Counted from the stretch's first letter, positions 22,966-35,200 are shown. The stretch: 64,000 nucleotides of DNA from Paulownia fortunei (GCA_019321725.1 CM033121.1:9920001-9984000), one strand, 5' to 3'. Numbers and translations are program-made. The notes: generated by a model from the letters alone, not told the origin.

Positions 22966-23057
22966 CACTTAAGCGCCATGCTTACTGTCCTCTTCAAGAA
23001 ATATAGCACCTCACTTAAGCGCCATGCTTACTGTCCTCTTCGAGAAATATGGCACCT
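22966..23057 (+). repeat. Two 46-bp tandem units in the solo LTR
   Basis: Units at 22966-23011 and 23012-23057 differ at only a few bases and each start CACTTAAGCGCCATGC. They sit amid G+C-rich GGCGCC and CCTAGG words, and correspond to the diverged repeats with 'cgcc/ccgcag' words in the B LTRs at about 36230-36385 and 55080-55245. Confidence 0.8.
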
Positions 23058-23218
23058 AGGTGCCATATTATAGCGCCTAGGTACTATCCATGTGACAAAA
23101 TTGATGTTTTTGGTTGGAGTGGTGGCAAGTGGCAATCCTTTACACCTTTTGACACATGTTTATGATATGTATACACTAGATACATATATCATATTACACA
23201 CATTACTCACTTTATACT

Positions 23219-23312
23219 AAATGCACAACACACCTTACACATTTTATACCAAATGCACAACATACCTTACACTCTTTACACCAAATGCACCACACCTTAC
23301 ACACTTTACACC
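23219..23312 (+). repeat. Three 30-32-bp tandem units in the solo LTR
   Basis: Units 23219-23250, 23251-23282 and 23283-23312 share AAATGCAC-ACACCTTACAC and end in TTTATACC or TTTACACC. They lie just upstream of the LTR TATA box at 23337, a usual position for LTR enhancer repeats. They are absent from the two LTRs of element B at this position. Confidence 0.8.
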
Positions 23313-25670
23313 AAATCACATCACCATCTCACACTTTATAAAAGGAGACTATCATCTCAACACAAACATGAATTTTCATATTCACTCACTCTCTACATCA
23401 TTCACATTTTGAAAGTACTCTTGGGATTTTAGAGGTTCAAGGAAAAAAAAGTGAAAGAGGCTTGGAGGAAGAGACATCCATAATCTACCATCAACCTCAA
23501 CTATCTTCTTCAACCAATAAGTTTCTTTAATTCCTAATATTGCTAATTTTTATTCTCTTGTCATTTCTTATCATGTTAGGCTAAATTTTCTTATTGGTTA
23601 AGGTTGATTTCAAAGCCCTAAACATGAGTTTTTGTATTGAATGTTTGATATTATTGATCAATTTTCTAATTGAGGTTGTTTATGTTTTTCTATACTTAAT
23701 GTCTTATGGGTATTTTCTTGTTTTGTTTGGGTGCGCAACCAAATCGGGTTTGAGAATTCCCTACAACTAGATTAGAGATTTTAGATCCATAATTATCTTG
23801 AATTTCTAATCCTGTGTAGTAAATTATGATTAATGATTATGAGATATTTTTGTTAATTGCAATGGAAAACATAACCTAAGTTAAATGACCTAAGCTTGTG
23901 TGGTTGTTGCTTAGATCAATCTATCTTTTTTGTTTTAATGTATCTATTGGAGTAAATTTAGAGAGCTTGTTCTAGGTTATTTAGTAGGTAGAGAATTAAT
24001 AGAGAGCTTATTTTGTCTAACGAGAAACTAAGGAAAGATTGGGGTAGTAGAGCTTGTTATTACCTACAATTGATAATTTCATTGGCAAAATGTTCATAAT
24101 ATTGATATGAAATTAGAACTCATTGTCTAGTGGCGGCGAATAAAACCTCAACCTTCTTTAATCACTTGTTGCTTATTGATTTAATTTTTATTGCTTTGAA
24201 TTTTAATTTCTATAACTTAGTTAATCAACTCAATCCCCCCGAAAACATTTGTTGTTTATTTCTAGAGTTTGCTTGTTGAAGTCTTAGTTTTAGATTAGTA
24301 ATTTTGAAGTTAAAATTCTTAGTTAGTTGAGTTGATAGTAAATCAATTAGCTTTAATCCTCGTGGGATCGACTCTTACTTGCTCTATACTCGTTAAACAT
24401 TTATTGAAGAGTAAAGTTTAAATTTAGTAGACTTACAACAATCGATCAATATATATATAACTTCTATGTTTATCATAAAATCCAATTCTATCGATATCAA
24501 TAAGACAAATCAAGTTCAAGAGTCAGCATTGGGCTGTAATTTTTGGCTATGACATATCTTGGTATTTCAGGCATAACTATCTCCATAGATGTCATAATTA
24601 GTTGATTCAAGTGCCTATGGAAATCCAAAACACAGTGCTACAATTAGTAAGATGATACCAAAAAGCCGGTTTGGGCTATAAAGAGGCCACATGGATAAAA
24701 TGGACAAAATCAGTTTTTAGCCCTCTTTAGGCTTCTCCCATCTAATTTTAAGGACCCCAAAGAGCCTCCAAAGGTATGCTGGATGTGAGGAATTATTATT
24801 GGACAGAAGAAGGCTGCTGGACAAAGAGTTATTCTTGGAGAGAAAAGTGAGTCATTCTTGAAGACAATGAGAGCTTCAACCATTTTTTCCATTTGACAAA
24901 TTGGTGACTAATTTCCATGCTCTTTCTTATGTATTTCTTGATGTTATTTTCATACATGTTGAACTAAATATTTCTTTCTAAAGGATGATGTAATATTATT
25001 TGATCCTATATTTTGAATTCCAAACATTATTAGTTCAAGTTATTCATCTTATTTGTGTTATCTTGTTTAGTATTGCATCTTGATTATTTGGCCATTAATT
25101 GAGAGTGTTTGATGTATGAGATTCGATATTCGAGAGAGAAAAGATTATACATGATCATAAAGATAACTTAACCTAAGAATCAAATAGTTGAGAAGCTTAT
25201 GAAACCTTTGATGTTTTGAAAAAGAATTCATTGAACCTTTGTAGAGTTTTATTCTTGAATTTTTATAGAGATATTGAAATTCATATTAGAACTCATAATT
25301 AATTCGGCACTCGAGAGAGGGAATTGATGAGGTTAGGAATTCTTAACTTATATATGTTGTTGACTTGAATTATATATTTTGGAAGAAAGAACATAAGTGA
25401 TAGTTAAGTGAGTCATTCCTCTAGAATTCCTTGTTCATAAGGTGTTTGTTATATAAATTCTAAGAACACTAGTCTTGTCTTTTGTAATTTTATCTTATTC
25501 TACTTTGTTTAATCATCACTTGATTCTCTAAATAAAATTAAAACTATTTGAACTACAATACTTGCTGTAATTTTTTATTACAATCCTTGTGGATACGATA
25601 CTCAACTCACCGTTATATTAAACTTGATACCGTGCACTTGCGGTTTGCAAAATATATCACGAATAAGTTT

Positions 25671-25688
25671 TCGGCGCCATTGCCAGGA
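25671..25688 (+). promoter_or_regulatory. Primer-binding site, element E
   Basis: TCGGCGCCATTGCCAGGA differs at three or four positions from TGGCGCCGTTGCCGGGGA, the complement of the 3' end of plant tRNA-Asp that primes Athila/Tat elements. It lies 11 bases after the LTR end. Confidence 0.75.
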
Positions 25689-25785
25689 TTATTTTATCAT
25701 AATTGCATTAATATTATTATAACTTAGTCTTGATTTTAGTTTAGATTGTTTCTTACAATCTTTCATCTTTTGATGATGTCTTGCC

Positions 25786-26700
25786 TTGCATTGGGTTAAA
25801 TGTATTTGTATTCATAAGGCTAGGAGTCTTGAGGCGATGGCTACTAATAGCTATCAATGGCCTTCCGAGAAGTCTTCCTTTGAAAAGGTTGCCGATATTC
25901 TTAAGGTAGATTCGTTTACACAATTAGCTGCACAAATTTCTTTTCTTTCTAACCAATTGGCAGTTTGGACTTCTAATAGAGCTTCTCAAAGAATGGATTC
26001 CATGTCATCTACTAGCACTTCATTTATGGAAACTAGAGTTGAGAAAAAGGCATCATTGGAAGATTTGCTAAGTACTTTCATTAGCAAAATGAGAGCCCGA
26101 TTTAATAAGAATAAAGTGAAGATTGACAATATTGAAACTTAATTGGGGCAACTATCTTTAAGTTTAGGAGTTTAAATGAATTCATTAGAAAATCAAATTG
26201 GACAACTTGCTACTGAAATTAATGCTAAAAAACATAAAGAAAACTTTTCAATTGAAATGGAAATCAATCCAAGGGAGCATTGCAAAGCCATCCAACAAGA
26301 ACAAATAGAGGAGTGCGAAACTACTGAAAAGTGTAACGCCATCTTGCAAGAGAAGCCACCTCAAGTGCTTACTAATTCAGGGAGTTTCATTATCCCTCAT
26401 TCAATTGAAAACTCTAATTGTGAAATAGCATTATGGGATCTAGATGCAAATACTAATTCAATTTCATTATTTAATTTCAGAAAGCATACACTAGATGAAG
26501 CAAGGCCTACTAGGGTGACTCAAGATATGCTTGAGAATGGTGACCAATTCTTGTGCTCTACAAATTTTTTCATTTTTAATATGAAAAAAGATAGGTACAT
26601 CTTCACCATGTTTGGAAGACCATTCGCAGTAATAGGGGATACACTTATTAATGTCCAAAAGGCCTTTAATACTACTCCGGATCATCCTCACCTTGCCTAA
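25786..26700 (+). pseudogene. Element E gag C-terminus and retropepsin
   Basis: The first open part (25786-26142) has FEKVADILKVDSFTQLAAQI. After a stop a second (26176-26700) opens ENQIGQLA, a hallmark of Athila/Tat gag just before protease. The protease follows: IIPHSIENSNCEIALWDLD (active site DLG changed to DLD), DEARPT, and the C-terminal FGRPFAVIGDTLINVQK. Protease would process the polyprotein; here the active-site change and the stop at 26140 indicate inactivity. A deletion removes most of gag, since the frame begins only about 100 bases after the PBS. Everything after protease is missing. Confidence 0.7.
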
Positions 26701-27092
26701 TAAAGGATGCACTTGGAGTTCATGGGAGATCCACACATATCACCAAGTCGACATCCACCTACACAAGAAAAGAAAGCATCAAAGCTTATGGGCAAAAGCA
26801 ACGAAAGTGAGAACACAAACATAAACAAAGAAATACACTAGCTAAAAATGCCTAAATCTAAAAATCGAACATATTTCAAAAACTAAGAAATTATTAAAAA
26901 GTAAAGAAAAAAAGACTTGGGTTGCCTCCCAAGAAGCACTTGGTTTATAGTCTTTAGCTAGACTATCTTCTTTACTCATCTCGAATCTAAAAATAAGTAT
27001 TTATCATGCCACATCTTTATGTGCTCTAAGAGTCTGATCCAACCTAAAAATGATTTAGGAGAAACATCCTACATCTTGGGGACTCAAATTAT
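26700..27092 (-). mobile_element. Inverted Athila post-integrase fragment
   Basis: On the minus strand this holds AAACCAAGTGCTTCTTGGGA followed by GGCAACCCAAG, the same near-palindromic motif that follows the integrase in element B (52800-52835, plus strand). It is therefore a reversed piece of the region between integrase and 3' LTR, directly joined to element E protease on the left and element D gag on the right. No coding sequence is seen. Confidence 0.6.
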
Positions 27093-28215
27093 TTTCTTTT
27101 TCTTTAAAAGATAAAGTAAAAACTTGGTTTAATTCTTTAAAACCCAGGATAATTGGCACTTAGCAAGAAATGTAAGCTGAATTTTTGAAAAAGTTCTTTC
27201 TTACTCATAAAAATGCTTTAAAAATGCAATTCTAATTTTTTTTCTCAAAATTATAATGAAGTTTTCTTTCAATGTTGGGAAACATTTAAAAATTTGTTGA
27301 ATTCATACCCACGTTATAGTTTTGAAAAATGGCATTTAATAGTTTTTTTATGAAGGTTTAAGTCCTAAAACAAAATAATTTATTGAAATATGTGTAATAG
27401 TGAGTTTCTTGATAAAGAAACTAATGAAATCCTAGAATATCTAGACCATTTGGTAGAAAACTCTCAATCATGGCATAGTGTTAATTCTTCTGAAGGTTCT
27501 ATTAGATCTAATCTTGCTAATAGTAATAAAAAAAATATTACCTTAGTCAAGAAGATGATCTAAATGCTAGAATTGCTAGTTTAACAAGAGAAGTTGAAGT
27601 CATCGAACTTAAAAAAGTGAAGAATATCCAATTTGTGCAAAAGGAAGAAGTTTGTAACAATTGTCAATTTACAGGACACTCCATCAATGAATGTCTAAAT
27701 ATTCTAGTACAAGCAAATTTCATGAACACATTTAAAAAACCTTTTCATTCTCCATATTCTGAAACTTACAATCCACAATGGAGAAATCATTCTAATTTTA
27801 ATTGATGACATAATAATCGTGCCTAACCACTATATTCACAAAAGCCACCAAATATTCCTTCTTATCCAGCTCCACATACAAAATCCCTTGAGCAGACTTT
27901 ACAAGCATTTATGCATGAATAACAAATATCAACAATCAAACTTTACAAGCCATCAATGAGATCAAAAATACACTTTCAACATTAACCGCCTCTTTGCACA
28001 CTCAGGAAAAAGATCAAGTTTCCAGCTTAATTTCAACATAATCCTTCCACTCAGTGTCAAGTTTCTTCTTCAGGTGACAATTCAATCAAGGAGGCTAAGT
28101 AAATCACAACTCTTCAGAATGGAAAAGTTATTAATATGACTATTCATTCCAAGGAGAAAGTTTCTAAATCCACCCCTAGAAATAAAGAATAAAAATAGTC
28201 TTGACAATGAAGGTA
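27093..28215 (+). pseudogene. Element D gag
   Basis: Homologous to gag of elements A (40780-41870) and C (63117-64000). Recognisable are LARIASLTREVE-type text, a zinc knuckle CNNCQFTGHSINEC at about 27653, and the NPQWRNH stretch. A TAG occupies the codon after GGC-ACT at about 27166, where A and C carry TGA. Other stops include TAA after AAAACAAAA (shared with C). Gag would form the particle and bind RNA. The N-terminal third is lost at the 27093 junction. Confidence 0.75.
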
Positions 28216-28324
28216 AGTTTGATATAGGATTAAGGTAAGTTTGAAAATAAAAAAAAAAATATTTACCTCCAACACCATTTCCTCAAAGATTGCAACCAAC
28301 TAAGAAACTGAACTCAAATGCTGA

Positions 28325-28930
28325 AATCTTTGAAGTTTTTAAACAAATTAAGATTAATATTCCATTATTGGATGCAATCAAGTAAGTTCCACCTTATGCC
28401 AAACTTTTGAAAGATTTATGTACAATCAAAAGAAAACATCATGTACAAAAAAAGGCATTTTTAACTAAAAGTATTAGCTCAATCATTCAACGATTCACTC
28501 AACCCAAGTACAAAGATCCATGTTTTTTTCAACCATTTCATGTACCATAGAAAACACTAGAATAGAGTATGCTTCGCTTGATCTTAGTGCTACTATAAAT
28601 ATTCTACCTTTCTCAGTTTATGAACAATTAGGATTCAAAAAACTTAAAACAACTTCTGTTGTACTCCAACTAGCTGACCATTCAATTAAAGTTCTAAAGG
28701 GAGTAGTAGAAGATGTGTTGGTACAAATTGATAGGTTTTACTTTCCAGTCGATTTTATTGTTTTGGACACAAAGCCTATTGCAAATACACATATATAGAT
28801 TCCAATCATTTTGGGTCATTATTTTCTTACAACTACAAATGTTTTGATTAATTGTAGGAATGATATTTTGAAGTTATCTTTTAGAAATATGACTTTAGAA
28901 TTAAATGTGTTTAATGTTTGTAATCAACCT
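28325..28930 (+). pseudogene. Element D protease (retropepsin)
   Basis: Covers the KDLCTIKRKHH lead, then FSTISCTIENTRIEYASLDL (active-site DLG altered to DLS), NILPFSVYEQLG, LADHSIKVLKG and the end ILGHYFLTTTNVLINCRN (usual ILGRPFLAT). It is open at 28520-28798 and 28811-29182 with a TAG between. Element A has the same domain with the DLG site intact but lacks its C-terminal part. Confidence 0.7.
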
Positions 28931-29187
28931 GCAAAAGATGTCGAAGTACATAAAGTGGATTCAATTAAGGAATCTGTTCATGAATATTTTACTACTATTA
29001 ACTCTTTAGATTCTTTGGAGACCTGTTTTGAAAATAAAAGTATTTGTAAAAAAATACACTCTAATAATCTCTCTGAATTTTCGCAACACAACTACAGGAA
29101 AAATATTTTTGGAAGCCAATGTTTGAAAAACTTTCATCAACAAAAGTATAATTTGTTCCATCAAGTATTAAACCTCCTGTAATTGAT

Positions 29188-30720
29188 TTGAAATCTTTAT
29201 CATTTGATTTGAAATGCTCTTTCTTGGGTGAAAATAAAATTTTTCCAATAATAATTTCTTCCAAACTTGATTCATCCCAAGAAGGTAAGTTGATCGAAAT
29301 TCTGGAAATATATAAGTATACTTTAGGATGGACCATTGCTGACATTAAAGGTATTAGTCCTTTAATTTGCACACATAATATCTATCTATAAGAAAATGCT
29401 AAACCTTCTAGAGAGATGCAACGAAGGCTAAATCCTAATATGAAAGAAGTTGTGAGAAATGAAGTCATTAAACTCTTAGATAATGGAATCATTTATTCTA
29501 TTTCTGACCGCAAATGAGTAAGCCCTACTCATGTTGTATCTGGAAAATCTAGAGTTATTGTAGTCAATAATGAGAATGATAAATTAATTCCAACTAGGAT
29601 TGTTACTGTTTGGTGAATGTGAATTGACTATAGAAAACTCAACTTGGTTACTAGAAAAGACGATTTTTCATTACCCTTCACAGATCAAGTCTTAAAAAGA
29701 GTTGCGGGCCATGAATTTTACTGCTTCTTGATAGATATTCTTGGTATAATCAAATTGCAATTGCACTTAAAGCAAGAGAAAAAAAATTACATGTCCTTTT
29801 GGTACTTTTACATATCGAATGATGTCTTCTGGATTATGTAATGCACCAACTACATTTCAACGATGCATGCTTAGTACTTTAGTGACATGGTTGAATGTTT
29901 TTGTGAAGTCTTCATGGATGATTTTTCTATTTTTCGTAATTCATTTGAGGATTGCTTGTCTAATTTAGAAAATATTTTGATCAGATATGAAGAAAAGAAT
30001 CTTGTACTTAATTGGGAGAAATGCCATTTCATGTTGACAACTGATATTGTTTTTGGACAGATATCAAAAGGTATTGAAGTAGACAAATCTAAAATTGAGT
30101 TAATTGTTACTTTACCAATACCAAAGTTTGTGAAAAAGATAAGATCAATTTTAGGACATGCTATTTTTTATAGAAGATTTATCAAATATTTTAGTATAAT
30201 ATCTAAACCTTTGTGTAATCTTCTAACAAAAGACCCTATATTTGAATAGATTGAAAATTGTGAAAATACTTTTGTTAAGTTTAAAAATATTCTTACGTCT
30301 GCTCCAATCATGTAGGCTTCAGATTGGACTTTACCTTTTGAAATAATGTGTGATGCTAGTGACTATGTTGTTAGAGCTACATTAGGACAAAGAAAAGATA
30401 AGAAACCATATATTATTTACTATTCAAGTAAAATTTTAAATAGTGCTCAATTGAATTATTCAAGAGCTAAAAAAGAATCACTTGCCATAGTTTTTGCATT
30501 GGATAAATTTAGATCTTATCTTGTAGGCTTATTAGTTGTTGTTTTCAGTGATCATTGAGCTTTGAAATACTTTTATCAAAAAAGAATGCCAAACCTAGAC
30601 TGATTAGGTGGGTTCTATTACTTCAGGAATTTAATAGTAGGGTTCGAGATAAGAAAAGAGTAGAGAATATGGTGGTTGATCATTTGTCAAGACTTATTTG
30701 TGATGACTCATTTCAAACCA
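29188..30720 (+). pseudogene. Element D reverse transcriptase and RNase H
   Basis: RT begins with LKCSFLGENKIFPIIIS and GWTIADIKGISP. It continues through SLPFTDQVL and the catalytic FMDDFSIF (about 29912), then LVLNWEKCHFM, and RNase H follows with MCDASDYVV (about 30345), AKKESLAIVFALDKF and DHLSRL (30678). Here the FMDD aspartates are intact, unlike element A. Stops (for example 29390, 29518, 29614, 30247, 30558) break the frame. It would copy element RNA into DNA from the tRNA-Asp primer. Confidence 0.8.
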
Positions 30721-30759
30721 CAACTATCAATGACATTTTGTCTGATGACAACTATTTAA

Positions 30760-31962
30760 TGTTTATATTTTATCTTGGTTTGCTGACATTGATAGTTTTC
30801 TTGTGAAAGGAAAGATGCCATTGTAATGGAACTCTGAAGATAAAAAGAATTTTTTGACTAAGGTGAAAAACCTTTATTAGGATGATCCATACATGTTCAA
30901 ATATTGTCCTGATCAAATCTTTCGAATATGTGTGCTAGATAATAAGATAAGTAATATTGTTAAATTTTGTCATTCAAAAGTATGTGGTGGTCACTTTTAG
31001 GTAAAGAAAATTGCTGGAAAGATCTTACAATGTGGATTTTATTGGTCAACTCTTTTCAAAGATATTTATATTTTTTGCAAAAGTTGTAAAAAATGTCAAA
31101 AGTTAGGGTCCATTTTAAAGCGAAACGTGATGCCCCTACACCTTATTCTGGTGATTGAAATCATTGATTGTTGGGGTATTGACTTCATGGGACCATTGTC
31201 ATTATCATTTGGTTGTATTTACATATTGGTCGCCATAAATTATGTCTCAAACATAGATCGAGGCAATTCTCTGTTGATTTAGAATTCCTCGATCCATTAT
31301 CAGTAATGCGGGAAAACAATTTTATAACAAAGTTTTTGGAACTTCAATGAGGAAATATAGAATCATTCATAAAGTCACAACCTCTTATTACCCTCAGACA
31401 AATGGACAAGTTGAACTTGCAAATAGGGAGATAAAATAAATTTTGGAAAAGACAGTTAACTCAAATGTAAAGATTGGTCTCTTAAACTTACCGATACACT
31501 TTTGGCATATAGAACTATTTTTAGAACATTATTAGGCATGTCTCTTTATAGGATAGTTTACAAAAAACCTTGTTATTTACCTGTTGAACTTGAACATAAA
31601 GCTTATTGGGCAATCAAAATGTTTAATTTCAACCTTGATGAAGTTTCAAAATTACGCAAATTGCAAATCAATGAACTTCAAGAATTGAGAAATGATGAAT
31701 ATGAGAATTTTAAAATTCATAAAGCGAAAATCAAATATTTTTATGATAATAAAATTTTATGAAAGATATTTGAGGTTGGTCAAAAGGTTTTGCTTTATAA
31801 TTCTCGATTGCATTTGTTTCTGGAAAATTGAGATTGAGATGGAGTGGTTCTTTTGTTATAAAAGAAGTATATTCTTATGAGGTAATTGACATTGAGAATC
31901 CTAGAAATTGTAATGTACTCAAAGTAAATGGACAAAGAATCAAACCATTTCTAGAGAATTAA
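30760..31962 (+). pseudogene. Element D integrase
   Basis: The zinc-finger part (FCHSKVCGGHF...CKSCKKCQK), the core GIDFMGPL, the S-N-A in place of the usual SDG (second catalytic Asp lost), TNGQVELANRE, then MSLYRIVYKKPCYLPVELEH and a C-terminal VNGQRIKPFLEN with TAA at 31960-31962. Deletions and stops disrupt it. Integrase would insert the cDNA into the host genome. Confidence 0.75.
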
Positions 31963-32239
31963 TTTTCACAAGAAGAATTTTTTTTTCTTTATAACCCTTA
32001 TTTTATCTAACTTTATTTATTTTATAGGCTTTCTTTCTTTTATTTTTTTTCCTAATTAAGTGGCGGTCCATGGCTATTAATGTCGGACTTATCAGTTTCC
32101 CAAACAATTGAAATCTCTGTACAAAATTTTTCTCTTTTTCTCATTTTTTTTGTTCTTTTCAAAAAAGATGACATTCTTCTAACTCTCAAGAAGTAATTTC
32201 TTTTCTTCCTAAAAATATAATTTTAAAAATTTATAAAAT

Positions 32240-32830
32240 CAGGATTGAAAGATTAAGGATGCTTATGCACAAAGGCATCCCAAGGGACATGCGATGGATA
32301 ATTGAAGCAAAGGTAAGAGTAGCAGGTGAGTTTTCATGCGAGTCTTCAAACTTGCTTGATAGATACATGTCTGGTTTTGATAAAAAACACGTATTTAATA
32401 AATCGATGGGCCATAAAAATGCAAATTTGTCACAAATGTGCTTGATGGACTTGCAACATAAAATGTCATCCTTTAAGAATGATTTCTAAAAATCGAGAAG
32501 ATAAAATTCAATTCATTATGGATGGATTGAGTATGGAGCCTTTAGATGATATTATATTGATTCTTGAGATGTATTCATATGGATTAGTGCATTGTGCAAT
32601 TCTTAATTTATGAAATCACTTTTGGGATGAATATGAGCATTATAGTCTTGGAAATCTGATATTAAAACACCCAGTTTGCCAGTTTATAAGAAAATTGGAT
32701 GGGAGCATATTCTCGAACCATATAAGGCATTTAAGTCATTATTGGATGTAAAACCAGAGGAAGATGTAAGTCACAATCACATCTACATATACATTCACGT
32801 ACAAGTAGATAATTTTTTAATTTTGTGTCT
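32240..32830 (+). pseudogene. ORF-X of the LOG cassette (element D copy), unknown function
   Basis: Reads RIERLRMLMHKGIPRDMRWI, then a segment with YMSGFDKK, then MDLQHKMSSFKN. After a frame change there is QFIMDGLS, GLVHCAILN and YEHYSLGNL, and in a third frame GWEHILEPYKAFKSLLDVKP followed by EEDVSHNHIYIYIH. The same order occurs in element A (45570-46140), so it is a carried unit. I do not recognise it with confidence. The stretch with EYELYSLGNL and W...ILxP...FKSLL faintly recalls the GCFC region of plant TFIP11/NTR1 splicing factors, from memory only. A GCAAAG/GTAAGA word after the first block looks like a splice donor. Confidence 0.45.
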
Positions 32831-32959
32831 CCTTATTCTCATCATTTCTGACAAAAGAAAAAGATGTGCAATAAATGCATTCCCTATTCACACTTCAATA
32901 AATAGCAAGTTTAACTATATTTGTGCACTCCATTTTTGCACAACTCACATTCGAAAAAA

Positions 32960-33582
32960 AAAGTCTCTTCCACTTGCAAGTTTAACTATATTTGTGTCTT
33001 TTGTGGATCCAATCTAGGAAAAAATGATGAGTTTCTAGAGGCAGCTCATAACCTTTGTACAATGTTAGCAAAAAGAAAAATTAATTTAGTGTATGGGGGA
33101 GGTAGTTTGAGGTTAATAGAGAGTGTTGCTACTTATGCTCATGTAGAAAGAGTCAAAGTTTTTAGAGTTATCCCAAAACCTTTAACAGTACATAATATCA
33201 CAAGTGTGATCATCGAAGATGAGCTAAAAATGTCATATATTAATGCGGATGCATTCATCACTCTACCTGGTGGTTTTGGGACACTGGAGAATTATTCCAA
33301 ATTGTCTCTTGTGCACAACTCAACATTCACCAGAAACCTATAGGCATTCTTAATGTTAATGGTTTCTAAGATGGTTTGCTATATTTTGTAGATCATGTTG
33401 TGAAAAAAAGTTTTATTTCACCGTCTGTGAGACGAATCCTCATTTGTGCTCCAACACCTAATTGATTGACTAATCAACTTTTAGCATATGTGCCAGAATC
33501 TGATCTAGACTTAGCCTATGTGGATTGGTCCAACAAGGACAGTGATCAAAAATGCAAAATGAATTTGTCTCTCAACCCGTGA
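32960..33582 (+). pseudogene. LOG: Captured LOG-like cytokinin riboside 5'-monophosphate phosphoribohydrolase (element D copy)
   Basis: LOG enzymes release free cytokinin bases from their nucleotides. The copy reads KFNYICVFCGSNLGKNDEF, KINLVYGGGSLRL, VFRVIPKPLTV, then IEDELKMS, NADAFITLPGGFGTLE, and after frameshifts APTPN and a tail LLAYVPESDLDLAYVDW ending in TGA at 33580-33582. The nucleotide-binding GGGS and most of the PGGFGTxxE motif survive. About ten residues before NADAF are deleted (the segment that holds a conserved Arg in A), and GLMG became RLIE. No introns interrupt it although LOG genes of plants have several, so it derives from a spliced RNA. It lies 1 kb after integrase and is clearly inactive now. 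Confidence 0.8.
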
Positions 33583-35200
33583 AATTTATCCTTAATGGCT
33601 TCAATTAATAGTGTGTGTTTTGTGTTGTTTCAGCTTTATTTTTTCAATAAGCCACATTTTCAAGTAATATGTTTTAAACTCTACTTTCTTATTTATTTTT
33701 GACATTAAGGATAATATCTCGATTAGGTTGGGAAGGGGATAGTTGATATCATGATTTGTGTGTTCAATATGTGTTTTTATAGTCTTTTTTTAAAATTCAA
33801 GCTTGTTTTCTTTTGAATCCGTTGAAACCATAAGTAGGGATGACCAGAGTAAAGGGTAATCTTTTGGCAGTCTTGAGGCGCACCCCTATTTGTTATTTTT
33901 TTTGGTGCATAACATAGTATGTTTGTGAAGTTTTTAACTGAACTTTTGTGATTGTCAAAATATAATTGCAGTCTTTTCTTTTTGAAGTCCAAGGGCACTA
34001 TCTTGAAAAAAAAATTAGTGTTGTGCTAACCCTAAGCCTTGTGGAAAGATTGATTGTGATACATATAACTGAAAATTCGACTATGTTAAAGTGTTTACTT
34101 TTTATTATTCACGCATCTTTTGTGAATAAGTGGAGAGTTTGAGAAAACAAGCATTTTGAACTTTAATCAATCATTTAAAATAGTTTCTTGGCAATTTGAG
34201 ATGCTTAATTATGTCTACCTTACATGTGGAGAAATAAATTAGGTAAACCTATATAATTATCTATTTCTATTGAATATTTTGGTTTATAGCAAGTGATGCG
34301 AGTAATTATAAATCCTTCTTTTGATCTTCTATTATCATGCGAGTCATGTTGTAAAAAAATAAAAAACAAAATCAAAAAAAGAGAAAAAAAAAAGAAAAAA
34401 AAAACAAAGAAAAATACAATTTCATTTTTAGGTTAACTAATGAAATTTCGAGGCATATTTTGATAAGACAGACTAGGTATTTCAAATTTGGTGACTACCT
34501 ATCTTACGTTCAATTTTAGTTTAAATGTTTGTCCTAAATCATTTAAGTCATTTTTCTGAGTGTTTTAACTGTTTTCCAACTCCATGAGTGAACACTTACC
34601 AACTTAAAATGGCAAACACTTACCTGTGAGGATATAGAGTTGAAGCATTTCATGATTAGTTTTGAAATTATATAAATTTTGGTCTGTGGAATAAAAGGTT
34701 GGCTTAATGCACATACACACAACATTCTTTGAAAAAAAGTACCTCGATAGCATCTTGATCTCTGATAAATGATTGTTTGTGATTGTTAGACTATTTTATA
34801 AGTTGTTTTTTTTTAAATTCTGATCATCATGCATGTTCATTTTTATTTGCAATATATTTTATTATGCTATAATTACTAGGGATTAGTAATAAGCTCGTTA
34901 GGGGTGTCGTGAACATTTAAAAGTGTACTATTAATTAGAATTTATATTAATAGTTTTACTTTAAGATTGTTATTAGAACTTCCAATTAAAGCATTTTCAT
35001 ATTGTACGAATAAAATGGAAAATTAACATAAAACATGAGATAAAAAGTTTTATCCTCTTTTTTGTAGGCTTTAGAGAAATAGAAGTAACTTTTAATTCCA
35101 AAATAGTTTTGAGTTAATTCTTGAGGCTATGGATTACAAAGTCATTCATCTACGAATTCATGCAGACTTTGGATCTCATATTAAATGTGTAAGGATCAAA
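33583..35200 (+). mobile_element. Element D 3' noncoding region
   Basis: The first part (to about 33960) is homologous to element A (46953-47290), including a purine-rich GATTAGGTTGGGAAGGGGAT. The remainder has A-rich runs (34360-34410) and no coding similarity. I could not place the polypurine tract and LTR start; AGGGATTAGTAATAAGCTCG at about 34880 is the best guess. Confidence 0.5.

Larger units (their letters stand above)
22372..24448 (+). mobile_element. Solo LTR, Athila B family, inside E LTR
   Basis: The segment is 2077 bp, beginning TCATAAGTGCATATTTT and ending CGATCA, with a 5-bp duplication ATATA on both sides (22367-22371 and 24449-24453). It matches both LTRs of element B (35692-37647 and 54542-56550), including the CCTAAACATG/GTTTTTGTA region and the GGATCGACTCTTACT-C end. 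A TATA box (TATAAAAG) lies at 23337-23344. The T-C start in place of T-G is one substitution. No internal region remains. Confidence 0.85.
22095..25659 (+). mobile_element. Element E 5' LTR (interrupted)
   Basis: The LTR starts TGATAAGTTGG at 22095, is interrupted at 22371 by a solo LTR, resumes at 24454, and ends ATATATCA at 25659 just before a tRNA-Asp type primer-binding site. Without the insert it is about 1.48 kb. TGATA/TATCA form the short terminal inverted repeat. No 3' LTR of this element is present. Confidence 0.7.

Noticed and set aside
23219..23312. CRISPR-like direct repeats
   Set aside because: Units are contiguous with no spacers and lie in a plant LTR; a simple tandem array.
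24710..24892. Minus-strand 60-codon frame
   Set aside because: Lies inside the element E LTR, no similarity seen.
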